Assembly (NCBI GenBank): GCA_036378535.1
Contig: DASUWH010000080.1
Location: 74,483 to 138,482 of the forward strand
Direction: 5' to 3'
Source of the DNA: Gp1-AA122 sp036378535
GTDB lineage: Bacteria > Acidobacteriota > Terriglobia > Terriglobales > Acidobacteriaceae
DNA: 64,000 nucleotides
Position numbers and translations under genes: made by a program. Shown one piece after another: positions 25,390 to 35,341 of this stretch; within the stretch, counting starts at the first letter, position 1, and each line of letters begins with the position of its first letter. Below the pieces are notes generated by a model. The model ran no database searches. It saw only the letters and a list, made by a program, of their open reading frames with translations, and was not told the origin of the DNA.

Positions 25390-26901
25390 TCACCGACCCT
25401 GTCCAACGGAAGACAGGTTCTGTAACGAGGCCAGCGCCTGGCCAATGCGTTTTATGGCCTTGTCTTTCCCCAATACTTCCAAGGTTTCGAACAGCGGCGG
25501 AGCATTCTTTCGCCCACAAACCGCTACCCGAATTGGTTGGAACATCTGCCCGGCTTTCACGCCAAGCTCCTGAGCAGCCGAACGCAAAACCTGGTCCAGG
25601 GCATCATGCTTGAACTCAGTGCCCTGCAGCACCGCCTCTGCTTTCTGCAGGACGCGAAATGCCATGCCGGCGTCTCCCTTTTGCGGGATCAGTTCGGCCG
25701 GATCGTAGGGCGGTAGGTCGGAAACAAAGAAAAAATCGGCGGCCGTAAGTACGTCTCGCAGCAGCTTGATGCGTTCCTGAATGAGCGGCGTGACCTGCAG
25801 CATCTTGCTGGGCTCAACCTCGAATTTTTCGCGCACGAAGGGCAGCAGGCGTTCACTCAAGTCGGCAAGCGGAAGCGCACGAATATGCTCGGCATTCAGC
25901 CACACGGCTTTTGAGTCGAACATCTCCTCTGCGGTGGCAGCCGGCTCCTTGAAATTGACAACCGTGTTGGCACGATTGATGCCCTCAAGAGAAAACGACG
26001 CCACCAGCTCCTCACGCGACATTTTTTCGCGATTATCCTTTGGCGACCATCCCAGCAGGCACAAGAAATTGATGAAAGCTTCCGGCAGAAAGCCCATATC
26101 GCGGTATGTCGTCACGCTGACCACCGCTCCATGCCGCCGCTTGGAAAGCTTTGTCCCATCCGGAGCCACAAGGAGCGGCAGGTGCGCGAATGCAGGCGGC
26201 TGGCATCCGGCCGCTTCGAAGATGAGCACGTGCTTGAAAGTGTTCGTGAGATGGTCCTGCCCGCGAATGATGTGGTCAATATGAAGGTCGGCGTCATCCG
26301 CGCACGAGGCCAGATGGTACGTCGGCATGCTATCGCTTCTCAGAAGAGCAAAGTCTTCTATATCGGCGGTTGACTTCACCTGCTCCCCATAGACCGCATC
26401 CACAAAGCGAACCTGCTGCTCCAGGTCGCGGGGAACGCGAAAACGTAGCGCGAAAGGCTCTCCCGCAGCGGCACGGCGGTCACTTTCCGCAAGCGGGAGA
26501 TCACGCATGCCCGGGTTGTAGAGCCAGTTGCCTTGTGCGCCCGATTTCTCCGCATCTCCGCTGTGTGCAGGAGTGAAATCGCGATAGGCGAAACCTCGCT
26601 CGAAAATCGTCCAAGCCATTTTTTGATGGAGAGCGATTCGTTCCGACTGCTTAAATTCTTCGTCCCACCCAAGCCCGAGCCAGCGCAAGCCGTCAAAAAT
26701 GGAATTCACGGAGGCCTCGGTATTGCGCTCAACGTCGGTGTCATCAAGGCGAAGGATCATAGTCCCGCCATTCCGGCGGGCATAAAGCCAGTTGAAAATA
26801 AAGGTACGCGCGCTGCCTACGTGCAGGAAGCCGGTCGGCGACGGCGCAAAACGCACCCGCGGGCCGCGGCCGCCCGCTGCTTCAACTTTTGGGGTAGTCA
26901 T
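25390..26901 (-). CDS. gltX: glutamyl-tRNA synthetase
   Basis: 503 residues. Charges tRNA-Glu with glutamate. The HIGH-type motif is FLHVGSARTF near residue 26; the KMSKS loop is GTKLSKRRHGA near 255; RLDDTDVERN is the GluRS signature. The C-terminal helical anticodon-binding domain follows from about 330. The zinc-binding cysteine cluster of E. coli GluRS is absent, as in many bacteria. As glnS is also present, this enzyme is probably discriminating (tRNA-Glu only). Divergent from the GGDEF/HD-GYP gene, with a 220 bp shared upstream region. Confidence 0.95.
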   Translation of the reverse strand: MTTPKVEAAGGRGPRVRFAPSPTGFLHVGSARTFIFNWLYARRNGGTMILRLDDTDVERNTEASVNSIFDGLRWLGLGWDEEFKQSERIALHQKMAWTIFERGFAYRDFTPAHSGDAEKSGAQGNWLYNPGMRDLPLAESDRRAAAGEPFALRFRVPRDLEQQVRFVDAVYGEQVKSTADIEDFALLRSDSMPTYHLASCADDADLHIDHIIRGQDHLTNTFKHVLIFEAAGCQPPAFAHLPLLVAPDGTKLSKRRHGAVVSVTTYRDMGFLPEAFINFLCLLGWSPKDNREKMSREELVASFSLEGINRANTVVNFKEPAATAEEMFDSKAVWLNAEHIRALPLADLSERLLPFVREKFEVEPSKMLQVTPLIQERIKLLRDVLTAADFFFVSDLPPYDPAELIPQKGDAGMAFRVLQKAEAVLQGTEFKHDALDQVLRSAAQELGVKAGQMFQPIRVAVCGRKNAPPLFETLEVLGKDKAIKRIGQALASLQNLSSVGQGR

Positions 26902-27121
26902 CCGGGTAACCAGATTTCGATGTTACGGTCCTGTGGAAACAGGCGTCAAGGCGTCCAGTTATCTGCAGGCCAGCTAAGTGACTGACAACAAGCTAAAAAA
27001 CCGATAAGCGCCATCGAATTTTGGCGAATAAACAGTGTTGTTTTGGCCGCCCGATTGTGAAAACATTACTGAAAGCTAGAGCATTGCCAATCCGAGGCCC
27101 GACAAGCTGATCCCGCAATTT

Positions 27122-30100
27122 ATGAGCGCTGCCACTCTCGTTGCGATCCCGGGGATTCTTGCTCTGATCCCGGGAATTGTTGCCCTCCTCGTCTTTCTCT
27201 TATTCACCTACCTCTACGAGCAGAGCCGCCAACAGTACTTCCGGGCCTGGCAAATTGGCTGGGGAGCGTACTGTCTGCACTACGCTCTGGATTTCTATCG
27301 AGGCTACTCCAGCCCAGTGTTCCTCTTGGGCTCGCTACTGCTGGTAGCCATGGCGCTAAGTATCTTCGTTTCCACCCGGCTCATGCGCGAGCGCTTTCGT
27401 ATCAAGTGGTATGACATCGCCCTGGGAGTGACCGGGACCATCCTGGCGATCTGGAATCTGCGCGCGCATTACGTGGACGGCAGTTTCCGGCCCGGTGCAG
27501 GCGTGCCGCCGCATCTCACCCTGGAACTCGGCCTCGCCCTGGTGCTTGGCTACTCGTCCTTCCGTTTTTACCACTATGCCCACCAGAAAGGATCGCTTGC
27601 GTTCAATCTGCTCGCCATCTCCCTTGCCCTGTGGGCCGTGCTGATGGGAGCCGGGCAGTTCCGCAACTCGCTGTACGACATCTTCGGCGGCCATTTGCTG
27701 GGACCGATTCCGCAAATGCTCCTCGGCATCGCCATGGTTATGGTGCTGTTCGAGAACGAGCGCAATGCGGTCCAGGAAAATGCCTTGGCCTTCTCGACCC
27801 TGGGCGTCGATCCCACCCGCGTCCATGATGCGCGCGAACTGGTGCCCAGCATGGCCAGCATTCTAGAGCGGCTGGTTGCGCCTCTGCCCAAGCGGCGGGC
27901 CATTTTGTATATCTCTCAGCAGTGGCGCGCCGTGCTGCCCTCGGTCCAGCGTGGCTTCCCTGCGGAGTTGCTGGATAAACTCGAGAACCAGGGCGCAGGT
28001 GAATTCATTTCGGAGTTAGCCTACCGCCGTGGCGGATTCTTCGCCTTCCGTCATATTTCCGAATTGGCCGAGCCCCTGCCTGCGTTTGCCGGTGAACGGT
28101 TTGACCAATTCAAGAAGCTGCTCGCCGAGGAAGGCATCCGTAATCTGACCGCGGTCAGCCTGCAAACCCGCGAGCATAATTTCGGGGTCATCTTATTTCC
28201 TCACGCCGAGCGCCGCATGTTCGGTTCTTCGAACCTGCGTCTGCTGATCGGATTGGCGTTGCAGATCGGCCTGACTCTGGAAAATTACGTTGTCATGCAC
28301 GATGCGCAACGGCGCACGAAAGAGTACGAATTGCTGACCCAGATCGGCCAGGCGATCAGCTCGCGCCTCGATCAGGACGAGATCCTGCGCACGGTCCAGA
28401 AAGAACTCGGACAGATCTTCGACACCAGCAATTCCTATATCGCCTTCCAGCAAGGCGACGAGATCCAGTTCGAACTGGAAGTCGAGAATGGCGAAATCAA
28501 GCCCAAGCGTTCGCGCAAGCTTGCCAATGGATTAACGGAATACATCATCCGCACCGGCCTGCCGCTTCTGATCCGCTCGGACCTGGAGAAAACCCGCGAG
28601 CGTCTGGGCACGACCTACGTTCCCCGAACTCCAGCGAAGTGTTTCTGTGGAGCGCCTATCCTGCTGGGTGGCAAGCCAGCGGGGGTGATGGCAGCCATGA
28701 GCCTGGAGCGCGAGTTCGTATTCGAACAGCGCGACTTGGATGTCCTGCAAACCGCCGCCGGCCAGGTCTCCGTGGCCGTAGAAAATGCCCGCCTGTTTGC
28801 CGAAGAGCAGCGCCGCTCCCGGCAATTCGCTTTCCTCAACAACATCTCGAAAACCGCGATTTCCAGCGAAGACGCCGAACAGATGCTGGCTGAGATCGTG
28901 GCCGAGATTCAGAAGAATTTCCGGTTCGATCACATCGGCATCGGCATTCTCGATTACGTAACCAAAGAAATCGAGATCAAGGCTGAAGCCGGAGTAACCA
29001 AGCAGGCTTTAGGAAGAAGGATTCCCCTGGGTGTCGGCATTCTCGGGCGGGTAGCGCGCACCGGCGAAACTGCCCTGGTGCAGAACGCGGGCGAGAACCA
29101 TCTGCTGGGCGTACTGCCGGAATCCCGCGCCGTTCTGTGCATTCCCATTACCTATAGCGAAACTTTACTTGGTGTTCTCAACGTGGAGAGCCATCGTGAA
29201 AGCGCCTTTGCCCCGCAGGATTTACTGGTTCTAAACACGCTGGCCGACCTGCTGGCTACCGCTCTCCACAACTCTTTCGTGTTCCAAAAGCTGCAGCAGC
29301 AGTCCATCACCGATGGGCTGACCGGCATCAAGACCCGCCGTTTTTTCTGGGAAGCGCTGACTTCGGAATGGAAACGCGCCTCCCGCTCGGGGCGGCCGTT
29401 CTCCGTGGTGCTCATCGACCTCGACAAATTCAAGGAGGTCAATGACAGCCAGGGTCACCTCGAAGGAGATCTTGTTCTTGCGCGCGTCGGCCGATTGCTG
29501 GAGCAGAAGTGCCGCCAGTCGAACGTGGTCGCGCGCTACGGCGGCGACGAATTCATCATTCTGATGCCCGAGACCGGCATCGAGCAGGCCCAGATCCTGG
29601 CGGAAAGGCTGCGTCTGTGGGTAGCCACCGACCCCATGCTCGCGGAACACAAAATCACCGGCAGCTACGGTGTCGCCAGCTTCCCCGTCCACGGCTTTTC
29701 CGTAGAGGACATCATTCGAGTAGCGGATGCGGGCATGTACGTCTCCAAGCGAGAAGGCGGCAATCGCGTCTCTACGGCGGAAGATTACGACGACGGCGAA
29801 AGCGCAGCTGTTCAGCGCCAGCTCATTTCCGGCTACATCGAAGGATTCTTGCAACGTGAGCACACCGGCCCCGAGCACCTGGAAGAGCTGATCACCAGCC
29901 TGCAGAAATTTGCCGGCGGTGAAAACAGCAACATCCAGGTTTTGCGCGAAGCTATTGAGGCTCTGAGCCGCGCCGCCGAAAGTCGCGAGGTACAATCTGC
30001 CGGCCACGGCGACTTGGTCGCCCGGTACACCGATATTCTTGGGCGCGCTCTCGGTATGCCTCCCGAGGAACTGACAGATCTGGTCTATTCAGCCCGGGTG

Positions 30101-30505
30101 CACGACGTGGGCAAGTTGTTTGTGCCGGAACGAATTCTCAACAAACCCGGTCCTCTCACGGACGAGGAGTTCTATCTCACCAAGGTGCACGCTCGCATGG
30201 GCGCCGAGATCGTGGGAACTATTCCCGGCAGCGAGCGCATGCGCAAAGCCGTCGAGCATCATCATGAATCACTCGACGGTTCCGGATATCCCGGCGGCTT
30301 GCGTGGCGAGCAAATTCCTCTCTGGGCGCGCATTCTCAGCTTGACTGATGCCTACGTGAACATGACCACCGACCGAACCTTCGCCTCAGCCAAAACCAAC
30401 GACCAGGCGCTCGCAGAACTGGAACGGTTGAGCGGCATCCACTACGACGGCATGCTGGTGCGCCTTCTGATTCGTCAATTGAAGGCGGAAAAGACCGCAA
30501 GGTAG
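27122..30505 (+). CDS. membrane GAF-GGDEF-HD-GYP c-di-GMP protein
   Basis: 1127 residues. The first about 220 residues form around seven membrane helices. A degenerate and then two clearer GAF domains follow (about 235-385, 400-560 and 570-720). The diguanylate cyclase domain has an intact GGDEF at 807-811 (RYGGDEF); the allosteric I-site RxxD five residues before it reads RQSN, so product inhibition is probably weak. The C-terminus is an HD-GYP phosphodiesterase with HD at 994-995 (ARVHDVGKL), HHES and GYP at 1055-1057, and TDAYVNMTTDR. Both the making and the breaking of c-di-GMP look possible in one protein. It may be the main switch for the PilZ effectors of the window. Confidence 0.92.
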   Translation: MSAATLVAIPGILALIPGIVALLVFLLFTYLYEQSRQQYFRAWQIGWGAYCLHYALDFYRGYSSPVFLLGSLLLVAMALSIFVSTRLMRERFRIKWYDIALGVTGTILAIWNLRAHYVDGSFRPGAGVPPHLTLELGLALVLGYSSFRFYHYAHQKGSLAFNLLAISLALWAVLMGAGQFRNSLYDIFGGHLLGPIPQMLLGIAMVMVLFENERNAVQENALAFSTLGVDPTRVHDARELVPSMASILERLVAPLPKRRAILYISQQWRAVLPSVQRGFPAELLDKLENQGAGEFISELAYRRGGFFAFRHISELAEPLPAFAGERFDQFKKLLAEEGIRNLTAVSLQTREHNFGVILFPHAERRMFGSSNLRLLIGLALQIGLTLENYVVMHDAQRRTKEYELLTQIGQAISSRLDQDEILRTVQKELGQIFDTSNSYIAFQQGDEIQFELEVENGEIKPKRSRKLANGLTEYIIRTGLPLLIRSDLEKTRERLGTTYVPRTPAKCFCGAPILLGGKPAGVMAAMSLEREFVFEQRDLDVLQTAAGQVSVAVENARLFAEEQRRSRQFAFLNNISKTAISSEDAEQMLAEIVAEIQKNFRFDHIGIGILDYVTKEIEIKAEAGVTKQALGRRIPLGVGILGRVARTGETALVQNAGENHLLGVLPESRAVLCIPITYSETLLGVLNVESHRESAFAPQDLLVLNTLADLLATALHNSFVFQKLQQQSITDGLTGIKTRRFFWEALTSEWKRASRSGRPFSVVLIDLDKFKEVNDSQGHLEGDLVLARVGRLLEQKCRQSNVVARYGGDEFIILMPETGIEQAQILAERLRLWVATDPMLAEHKITGSYGVASFPVHGFSVEDIIRVADAGMYVSKREGGNRVSTAEDYDDGESAAVQRQLISGYIEGFLQREHTGPEHLEELITSLQKFAGGENSNIQVLREAIEALSRAAESREVQSAGHGDLVARYTDILGRALGMPPEELTDLVYSARVHDVGKLFVPERILNKPGPLTDEEFYLTKVHARMGAEIVGTIPGSERMRKAVEHHHESLDGSGYPGGLRGEQIPLWARILSLTDAYVNMTTDRTFASAKTNDQALAELERLSGIHYDGMLVRLLIRQLKAEKTAR

Positions 30506-30518
30506 TATCAACCGGATC

Positions 30519-30549
30519 CCGTCACCCCCAGCCCAGCCAGGGGACCTTG
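30519..30549. repeat. fragment of GTCATCCC/GGGACC dispersed repeat
   Basis: CGTCACCCCCAGCCCAGCCAGGGGACCTTG matches part of the family seen at 43109-43155. Confidence 0.5.
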
Positions 30550-30634
30550 TTTGGACAGCGTCCTGTAGATCTGAGCAACCTCGGGCTATCAACTCCACTT
30601 GCAACCGGAAACCAGAAACTGGAAACTATCCTTC

Positions 30635-31417
30635 ATGAGCGTAAGCCTCTCGTTATCCAACAAGGTCGGCCTGATCACAGGCGGTTCTCGCGGTATTGGC
30701 GCCGCTGCGGTGCGCCTGTTCTCGGCAGCTGGGGCCAAGGTTGTGTTCAACTATCACACAGCGGAAGCTGCGGCAAAGAACCTGGCCAGCGAGTGTGGAG
30801 AAAGTAATTGCACCGCTGTGCAGTGTGACCTGACCGGAACTGAAACCGCCCGGCAGTTGGTGGACACGGTCGTGGGTCAACATGGCCGCCTCGATATTCT
30901 GGTTGCCAATCATGGCATCTGGCCTCCGGAGGATGTGCCCATCGAAAAAATGTCCGACTTGCAATGGCGCCGGACGTTGTCGGTCAATCTCGATGCCGTT
31001 TTTGCGCTGGTGAAGCACTCGGTAGCGCAGATGAAACATCAGAAGAGGAATGGCAGCGCTGCCGGCCACATCGTCCTGATTAGTTCGACCTCCGGCCAGC
31101 GTGGAGAAGCTTTCCATTGCGATTATTCCGCCACCAAAGGCGCGCTCATAAGCCTGACCAAGAGCCTTTCCAGCGAGCTGATCGGCGACGGCATTTATGT
31201 GAATTGCGTGGCCCCGGGATGGGTCGACACCGATATGTCCGGCCCAGCTCTCGCTGATCCCAAGACGCGCGCTGCGATTTTTGCCACAATTCCCCTGGGC
31301 CGGGTCGGACGCCCGGAAGAGATCGCCGGGCCAATTCTGTTCTTGTGCACAGAACTCGCCGGTTTTATCAGCGGGGAGGTGTTCAACGTCAATGGCGGAG
31401 CCGTGCTGGCGGGATGA
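30635..31417 (+). CDS. SDR family oxidoreductase
   Basis: 260 residues from ATG 30635; upstream codons to 30599 encode a CCGGAAACCAGAAACTGG-type repeat rather than protein. The classical short-chain dehydrogenase features are complete: the nucleotide-binding TGGSRGIGAAA near residue 15, NHG (the NAG equivalent), Ser in LISSTSGQRG, and YSATKGA with the catalytic Tyr and Lys. The best guess is a 3-oxoacyl-ACP reductase-like (FabG-type) NADPH enzyme; substrate unknown. The exported-protein gene follows 48 bp later and lpxC 1.1 kb later. Confidence 0.9.
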   Translation: MSVSLSLSNKVGLITGGSRGIGAAAVRLFSAAGAKVVFNYHTAEAAAKNLASECGESNCTAVQCDLTGTETARQLVDTVVGQHGRLDILVANHGIWPPEDVPIEKMSDLQWRRTLSVNLDAVFALVKHSVAQMKHQKRNGSAAGHIVLISSTSGQRGEAFHCDYSATKGALISLTKSLSSELIGDGIYVNCVAPGWVDTDMSGPALADPKTRAAIFATIPLGRVGRPEEIAGPILFLCTELAGFISGEVFNVNGGAVLAG

Positions 31418-31465
31418 ATCGACTTCGGGGGGCATGGTTTTATCTCATACTCAGGTTGATTACGA

Positions 31466-32308
31466 ATGAAATATCTGATCCTTCTTTTTCTACTCTCGAC
31501 GTTGGCGTGGTCGCAGGGAGTGAGTCCCGAGCAGACTACCGCTCCGCCCGCTGCGCCGGGCAGCCAGTCTCCGGCCAATATTCCCACCGATCAGGAGAAT
31601 GCCCGCAAAGCGCGGACGCTGATCGATCAGGCGGTGCAGGCGCTGGGGGGACAGGCCTACCTGAATTTCCAGGACCTGGCCCAGCAGGGTCGAACCTACA
31701 GCTTCCATCATGGCGAGCCCAACAGCGCCGGCGTCCTCTTCTGGCGCTTTTATAGATTCCCCGATAGGGAGCGGGTCGAAATCACGAAGCAGCGCGATAT
31801 CGCCTATGTCATCAACGGTGACAAGGGCTATGAGATCACGTACAAGGGAACTACGTCGCAGGATGCGAAGGTGCTCGCCGACACGCTGCGGCGCCGGGCA
31901 CACTCGCTCGAGATTGTTCTGCGCAAGTGGCTCAACGATCCGACGGTCGCATTCTTCTATGATGGCCCCGCCGTCGCCGCCGAGAAGCCGGCCGATCAGG
32001 TCACCATCATGCGCCTGGACGACTCGGTCACCGTTTATCTCGACAGCGGCACCCACCTGCCCATCAAAAAGAGCTTTTCCTGGCGCGATCCCACCGACAA
32101 GCTGCGTAATACCGAAGAGGAGGTCTACGACAACTATCGCCCCATCGGCGGCATTAAGACGCCCTTCAGCATCACGCGCTTTCTGAATGGCGACATGAGC
32201 AACCAGCGCTTTTTGAATTCAGTCAGCTTCAATAGTGGATTAAGCGATTCGATGTTTGAGGCGTCCATTACTTATGAACCCGGCAGGCCACCGGGTAAGA
32301 AAAAATAA
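31466..32308 (+). CDS. exported protein of unknown function (LolA-like layout)
   Basis: 280 residues with a signal peptide (MKYLILLFLLSTLAWSQG). After a Pro-rich linker the mature part is beta-rich, with FWRFYRFPDRERVEITKQRDIAYVINGDKGYEITYKG and IGGIKTPFSITRFLNGD. This fits an outer-membrane-lipoprotein-sorting/LolA-like half barrel, seen in many exported acidobacterial proteins. No catalytic motif is recognised. It lies 48 bp after the SDR gene in the same direction, so the two may share a transcript. Confidence 0.7.
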   Translation: MKYLILLFLLSTLAWSQGVSPEQTTAPPAAPGSQSPANIPTDQENARKARTLIDQAVQALGGQAYLNFQDLAQQGRTYSFHHGEPNSAGVLFWRFYRFPDRERVEITKQRDIAYVINGDKGYEITYKGTTSQDAKVLADTLRRRAHSLEIVLRKWLNDPTVAFFYDGPAVAAEKPADQVTIMRLDDSVTVYLDSGTHLPIKKSFSWRDPTDKLRNTEEEVYDNYRPIGGIKTPFSITRFLNGDMSNQRFLNSVSFNSGLSDSMFEASITYEPGRPPGKKK

Positions 32309-32518
32309 TTGACGCTCTTACCTAATTGGTACTTTCGGTACCAGAGGGGGATAAGTCACTAAGGCCCGGCAAATGACACGCCGTGTTGAGGTTGCGGATA
32401 AAGGCGAAAGACGTTTTTGAGAGAGTCGCGTCGGGGCCACGGACTGTGGTTAATTTGCCACATACAACTTCCGCAACTGGCTTGTAGTCTACCGTCTACA
32501 GGAGAGATCCCAGGTATC

Positions 32519-33424
32519 TTGATACAGGAACAAACAGTGCGCACAGCTGTGTCCTGCGCGGGAGTCGGCCTCCACAGCGGGGCGCCCGTTCATCTGCGCA
32601 TTGTCCCCGCCTCTCCGGGCTGCGGCATCGTCTTCCGCCGAACCGATCTTGATGGTTTTCAAATCGAGGCCAACAGCCACAATGTCGCCCGCGTCAGCTA
32701 CGCCACCAGCTTGATGAAAAAGGGCGTGCTGATCTCGACCACTGAACACCTGCTCTCTGCTTTCGTCGGCACCGGCATTGACAATGCCATCGTGGAGTTG
32801 GACAACCTGGAGCTGCCCATCCTCGACGGCAGTGCGCAGCCATTTGTGGACATGATTCTGAAAGCCGGTATCCGCAAGCAGCGCCGCCCGCGAACCTACA
32901 TGCGCATCCGCCGCAAGGTAGAACTTTGCGAGGGCAACAAATTCATCGCTGTCTATCCTGCCGATCAGTACTCTGTTTCCTACAGCATCAACTTTCCGCA
33001 TCCGCTGATTGGCAGTGAGACCTTTGCGGCCGAACTAGGCAACGGCCATTACCTCCGCCATATCGCGGCGGCGCGAACTTTCGGGTCACGCCAGGATGAA
33101 CAGGCCATGCGCGACATGGGACTGATTCGCGGCGCGTCTCGCGACAACTGCATTGTGCTGACCGAAGATGGACTTGAGAATCCTCCTCTGCGCTTCAAGA
33201 ATGAGTTCGTGCGCCATAAAGTTCTGGATCTGATTGGCGACCTGGCCTTGATCGGCCGCCGCATCCTGGGCCGCGTAGTGGCCGACCGCGCCGGTCACGC
33301 CATGCACACCGCCCTGGTCTCGCGCATTTTGAAGGACCGTTCTCTTTGGGAAGAAACCACGCTCGACGAAGCCTACGCTTCGGAACCTGTGCCCGTCGCT
33401 TCACTTGTCAGCCCAGCGAACTAA
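32519..33424 (+). CDS. lpxC: UDP-3-O-acyl-N-acetylglucosamine deacetylase
   Basis: 301 residues from TTG 32519 (ribosome site GGAGAG at 32501-32506); the open frame starts at 32417 but homology begins at about RTAVSCAGVGLHSG. LpxC makes the committed step of lipid A synthesis. Zinc ligands and catalytic residues are visible: EHLLSAFVGTGIDNA (His), HKVLDLIGDLALIG (His and Asp) and GHAMHTAL (His). Gly/Ser-rich loops match the family. Lipid A enzymes imply an outer membrane with LPS. No other lpx gene is adjacent. Confidence 0.95.
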   Translation: MIQEQTVRTAVSCAGVGLHSGAPVHLRIVPASPGCGIVFRRTDLDGFQIEANSHNVARVSYATSLMKKGVLISTTEHLLSAFVGTGIDNAIVELDNLELPILDGSAQPFVDMILKAGIRKQRRPRTYMRIRRKVELCEGNKFIAVYPADQYSVSYSINFPHPLIGSETFAAELGNGHYLRHIAAARTFGSRQDEQAMRDMGLIRGASRDNCIVLTEDGLENPPLRFKNEFVRHKVLDLIGDLALIGRRILGRVVADRAGHAMHTALVSRILKDRSLWEETTLDEAYASEPVPVASLVSPAN

Positions 33425-33470
33425 CTTTATTCGCAAACAAAGTAAGGTTCCTTCGCCGATTTGCGTAAAG

Positions 33471-33497
33471 AAAAAAGCCCGCCACAGGCGGCGGGCC
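33471..33497 (-). terminator. rho-independent terminator (minus strand)
   Basis: On the minus strand GCCCGCC (33496-33490) pairs with GGCGGGC (33483-33477) over 7 bp with a 6-base loop, and is followed by TTTTTT. It ends the exported-protein gene at 33518 and could serve lpxC from the other side. Confidence 0.85.
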
Positions 33498-33517
33498 GTT
33501 CTCTGTTTCCACTTTCT

Positions 33518-35122
33518 CTAGTGTCTTCTACAACTGTTGAATTTGAATGACCCGATCCGTGTAGACCAGTTGAAACTCCCGCTAGTCGCGTAATACTCGT
33601 TCGTGTACCAGAAGGTGCAGTCATCAGTCGGATCGACGGACATCGAACTGTAGTCGCCCCAGCGGTGGAACGAGGTCTGTTGGACACCACTGCCATTGAT
33701 GATTACAAGCGGTCCAAACATCGTACCGGCTGGATCGGAGGGAGCCCGGCCTGCCACGTAAACACTCGGGAAAAGGTTCTTGCTGGATGCGCTGAACCCC
33801 AGTGCCATGTTTCCCACTCTATCCATGGCGATGCTGCCCAGCCAATAGTTATTGAATGGATCAAAAAGCGTGGATTGCTGGTAGACGAAAGGCGCTGAAG
33901 GATTGCGAATTTCGTACCAGCGCACGGCTCCCAGCGGTCCGCCCTTGACCGTATGGTTCACCACCAGGGACTCGTGGTCGCCGAAATTGCGATAGGCAAG
34001 GCGGAACATCACCCGGTCACTAAGCGAATCCACTTTCTCACCGTTCGGCGGTTCCGGAATGCAGCTCGAGTTTCCACAGATCTCGCTAAACGCCGCCACC
34101 GGCACAAGCGTCGGACCGGTGAGAGTCGAGTTAGCGGGATTGCTGAAGTCCACGTGAAACCGGAAAAAATTCAGATCCGTGGAGTCGGCCAGACCTACAT
34201 AGTAGTTCGGCGACCCTGTCGGCGGTGGCGTGCTGCCGTCGAGATCGGATGGCAACAGGCTGCTGACAATCGACGCCGGCTGCATGCAGATTGCGGCCGC
34301 GGGCGTCCCAGCGAGCATGGCGTTTCGATCAAACGCGCACGCTTCCGCACCCGCAAAACTACGCGGCGGGAAAACATTGATGCTGTTGTAATAGGCATCG
34401 GGCCAGACGGAAAACTTCGGATAATCGGGAAAGTTAGACCCGAAATCGAATTCGTAGCGGTTATACGATCCGGTCGCATCGGAACTGGTGGAAACAGCCA
34501 CGCACTGCGCGTTGTTCGTGAAAGTGGTGTTGTACTGCAGCTGGCTGACCAGCCAGCGCCCCGCCAGATGATCGTAGAGAACCACAGGGTCGCCGCCATC
34601 GGCGAACGTGGGCGTACCTCCACCGAACTCGCATAACCCGCCAAAACCGCTCCACAGCGAGTGGATAGCTGCCGGCCCGAGTTCCAGCGCGCCACTTGAT
34701 TTGTCGTAGACGGCGATGGTGACATTCACCATCTGAACGAACTGGGTCGCGCCCACGGCGCCATTAGTATCCGGCGGCACAAATGCAAAACCGAACAGGT
34801 TGCGATTGTCCTGCGCGCTCTGCCCGTCGAAGTTCAGCAGGGTGGTAACACCCGTCAACGGTCCGGCCAGCGGCGCCGCCACTGGGTCCGACTTGGCGCT
34901 CGTGATCAGACCTCCCGTGGGTCGCGCCGTCGCTTTCTGACCGTTGCCGGCGCCTTGAAGCACGGTGGAGCTCATTGCGAGTTGCGACAATGGCGACGAC
35001 GTATCGTGCCTCGACGCCTTGATCACATCGCGATGCGCTGCGAAGGCAGAAGAAAAACAGACCAGTACGAAGAATAGCTGGGGCAGCAGAGAGAAACGGC
35101 GAATGCCGTCGGCTGGAAGCAT
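33518..35122 (-). CDS. exported protein, acidobacterial, unknown function
   Basis: 534 residues. Signal peptide near residues 10-29 (LLPQLFFVLVCFSSAFAAH). The mature chain has repeated strand-rich blocks (FGFAFVPPDTNGAVGATQFVQMVN, GDPVVLYDHLAGRWLVSQLQY, YPKFSVWPDAYYNSINVF, FVYQQSTLFDPFNNYWLGSIAMDRVGN). This looks like a beta-propeller or sheet-rich secreted protein. Cys pairs may form disulfides. I do not recognise a named function. It is a single transcription unit ended by the terminator at 33471. Confidence 0.75.
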   Translation of the reverse strand: MLPADGIRRFSLLPQLFFVLVCFSSAFAAHRDVIKASRHDTSSPLSQLAMSSTVLQGAGNGQKATARPTGGLITSAKSDPVAAPLAGPLTGVTTLLNFDGQSAQDNRNLFGFAFVPPDTNGAVGATQFVQMVNVTIAVYDKSSGALELGPAAIHSLWSGFGGLCEFGGGTPTFADGGDPVVLYDHLAGRWLVSQLQYNTTFTNNAQCVAVSTSSDATGSYNRYEFDFGSNFPDYPKFSVWPDAYYNSINVFPPRSFAGAEACAFDRNAMLAGTPAAAICMQPASIVSSLLPSDLDGSTPPPTGSPNYYVGLADSTDLNFFRFHVDFSNPANSTLTGPTLVPVAAFSEICGNSSCIPEPPNGEKVDSLSDRVMFRLAYRNFGDHESLVVNHTVKGGPLGAVRWYEIRNPSAPFVYQQSTLFDPFNNYWLGSIAMDRVGNMALGFSASSKNLFPSVYVAGRAPSDPAGTMFGPLVIINGSGVQQTSFHRWGDYSSMSVDPTDDCTFWYTNEYYATSGSFNWSTRIGSFKFNSCRRH

Positions 35123-35283
35123 CGGACCTCCTCTTCCTCACAGCGTTCGGAGGAGGCCGAAATTCTACTCGGGATTTGTATTCCGCGCAATCCCGCTTCT
35201 ATCAAGGGGTTTGGGCACCCTCGCGTAGCGCCGTTCGTCCGTCAGTCTTTCCAACGGAAGTCTGTTCTAGCAGAAAAACAAAG

Positions 35284-35339
35284 CCACGGATTCACAGACC
35301 CGACTTGTTATCCGTCCGGTCCGTACAAATCCGCGGCCT
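35284..35339. repeat. dispersed repeat, CCACGGATTC...AAATCCGCGG type
   Basis: CCACGGATTCACAGAC at 35284 and CCGTACAAATCCGCGGCC near its right end, with GTTATCCGTCCGGTCCGT between. It sits just before the end of clpB. Confidence 0.6.
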
Positions 35340-35341
35340 GT

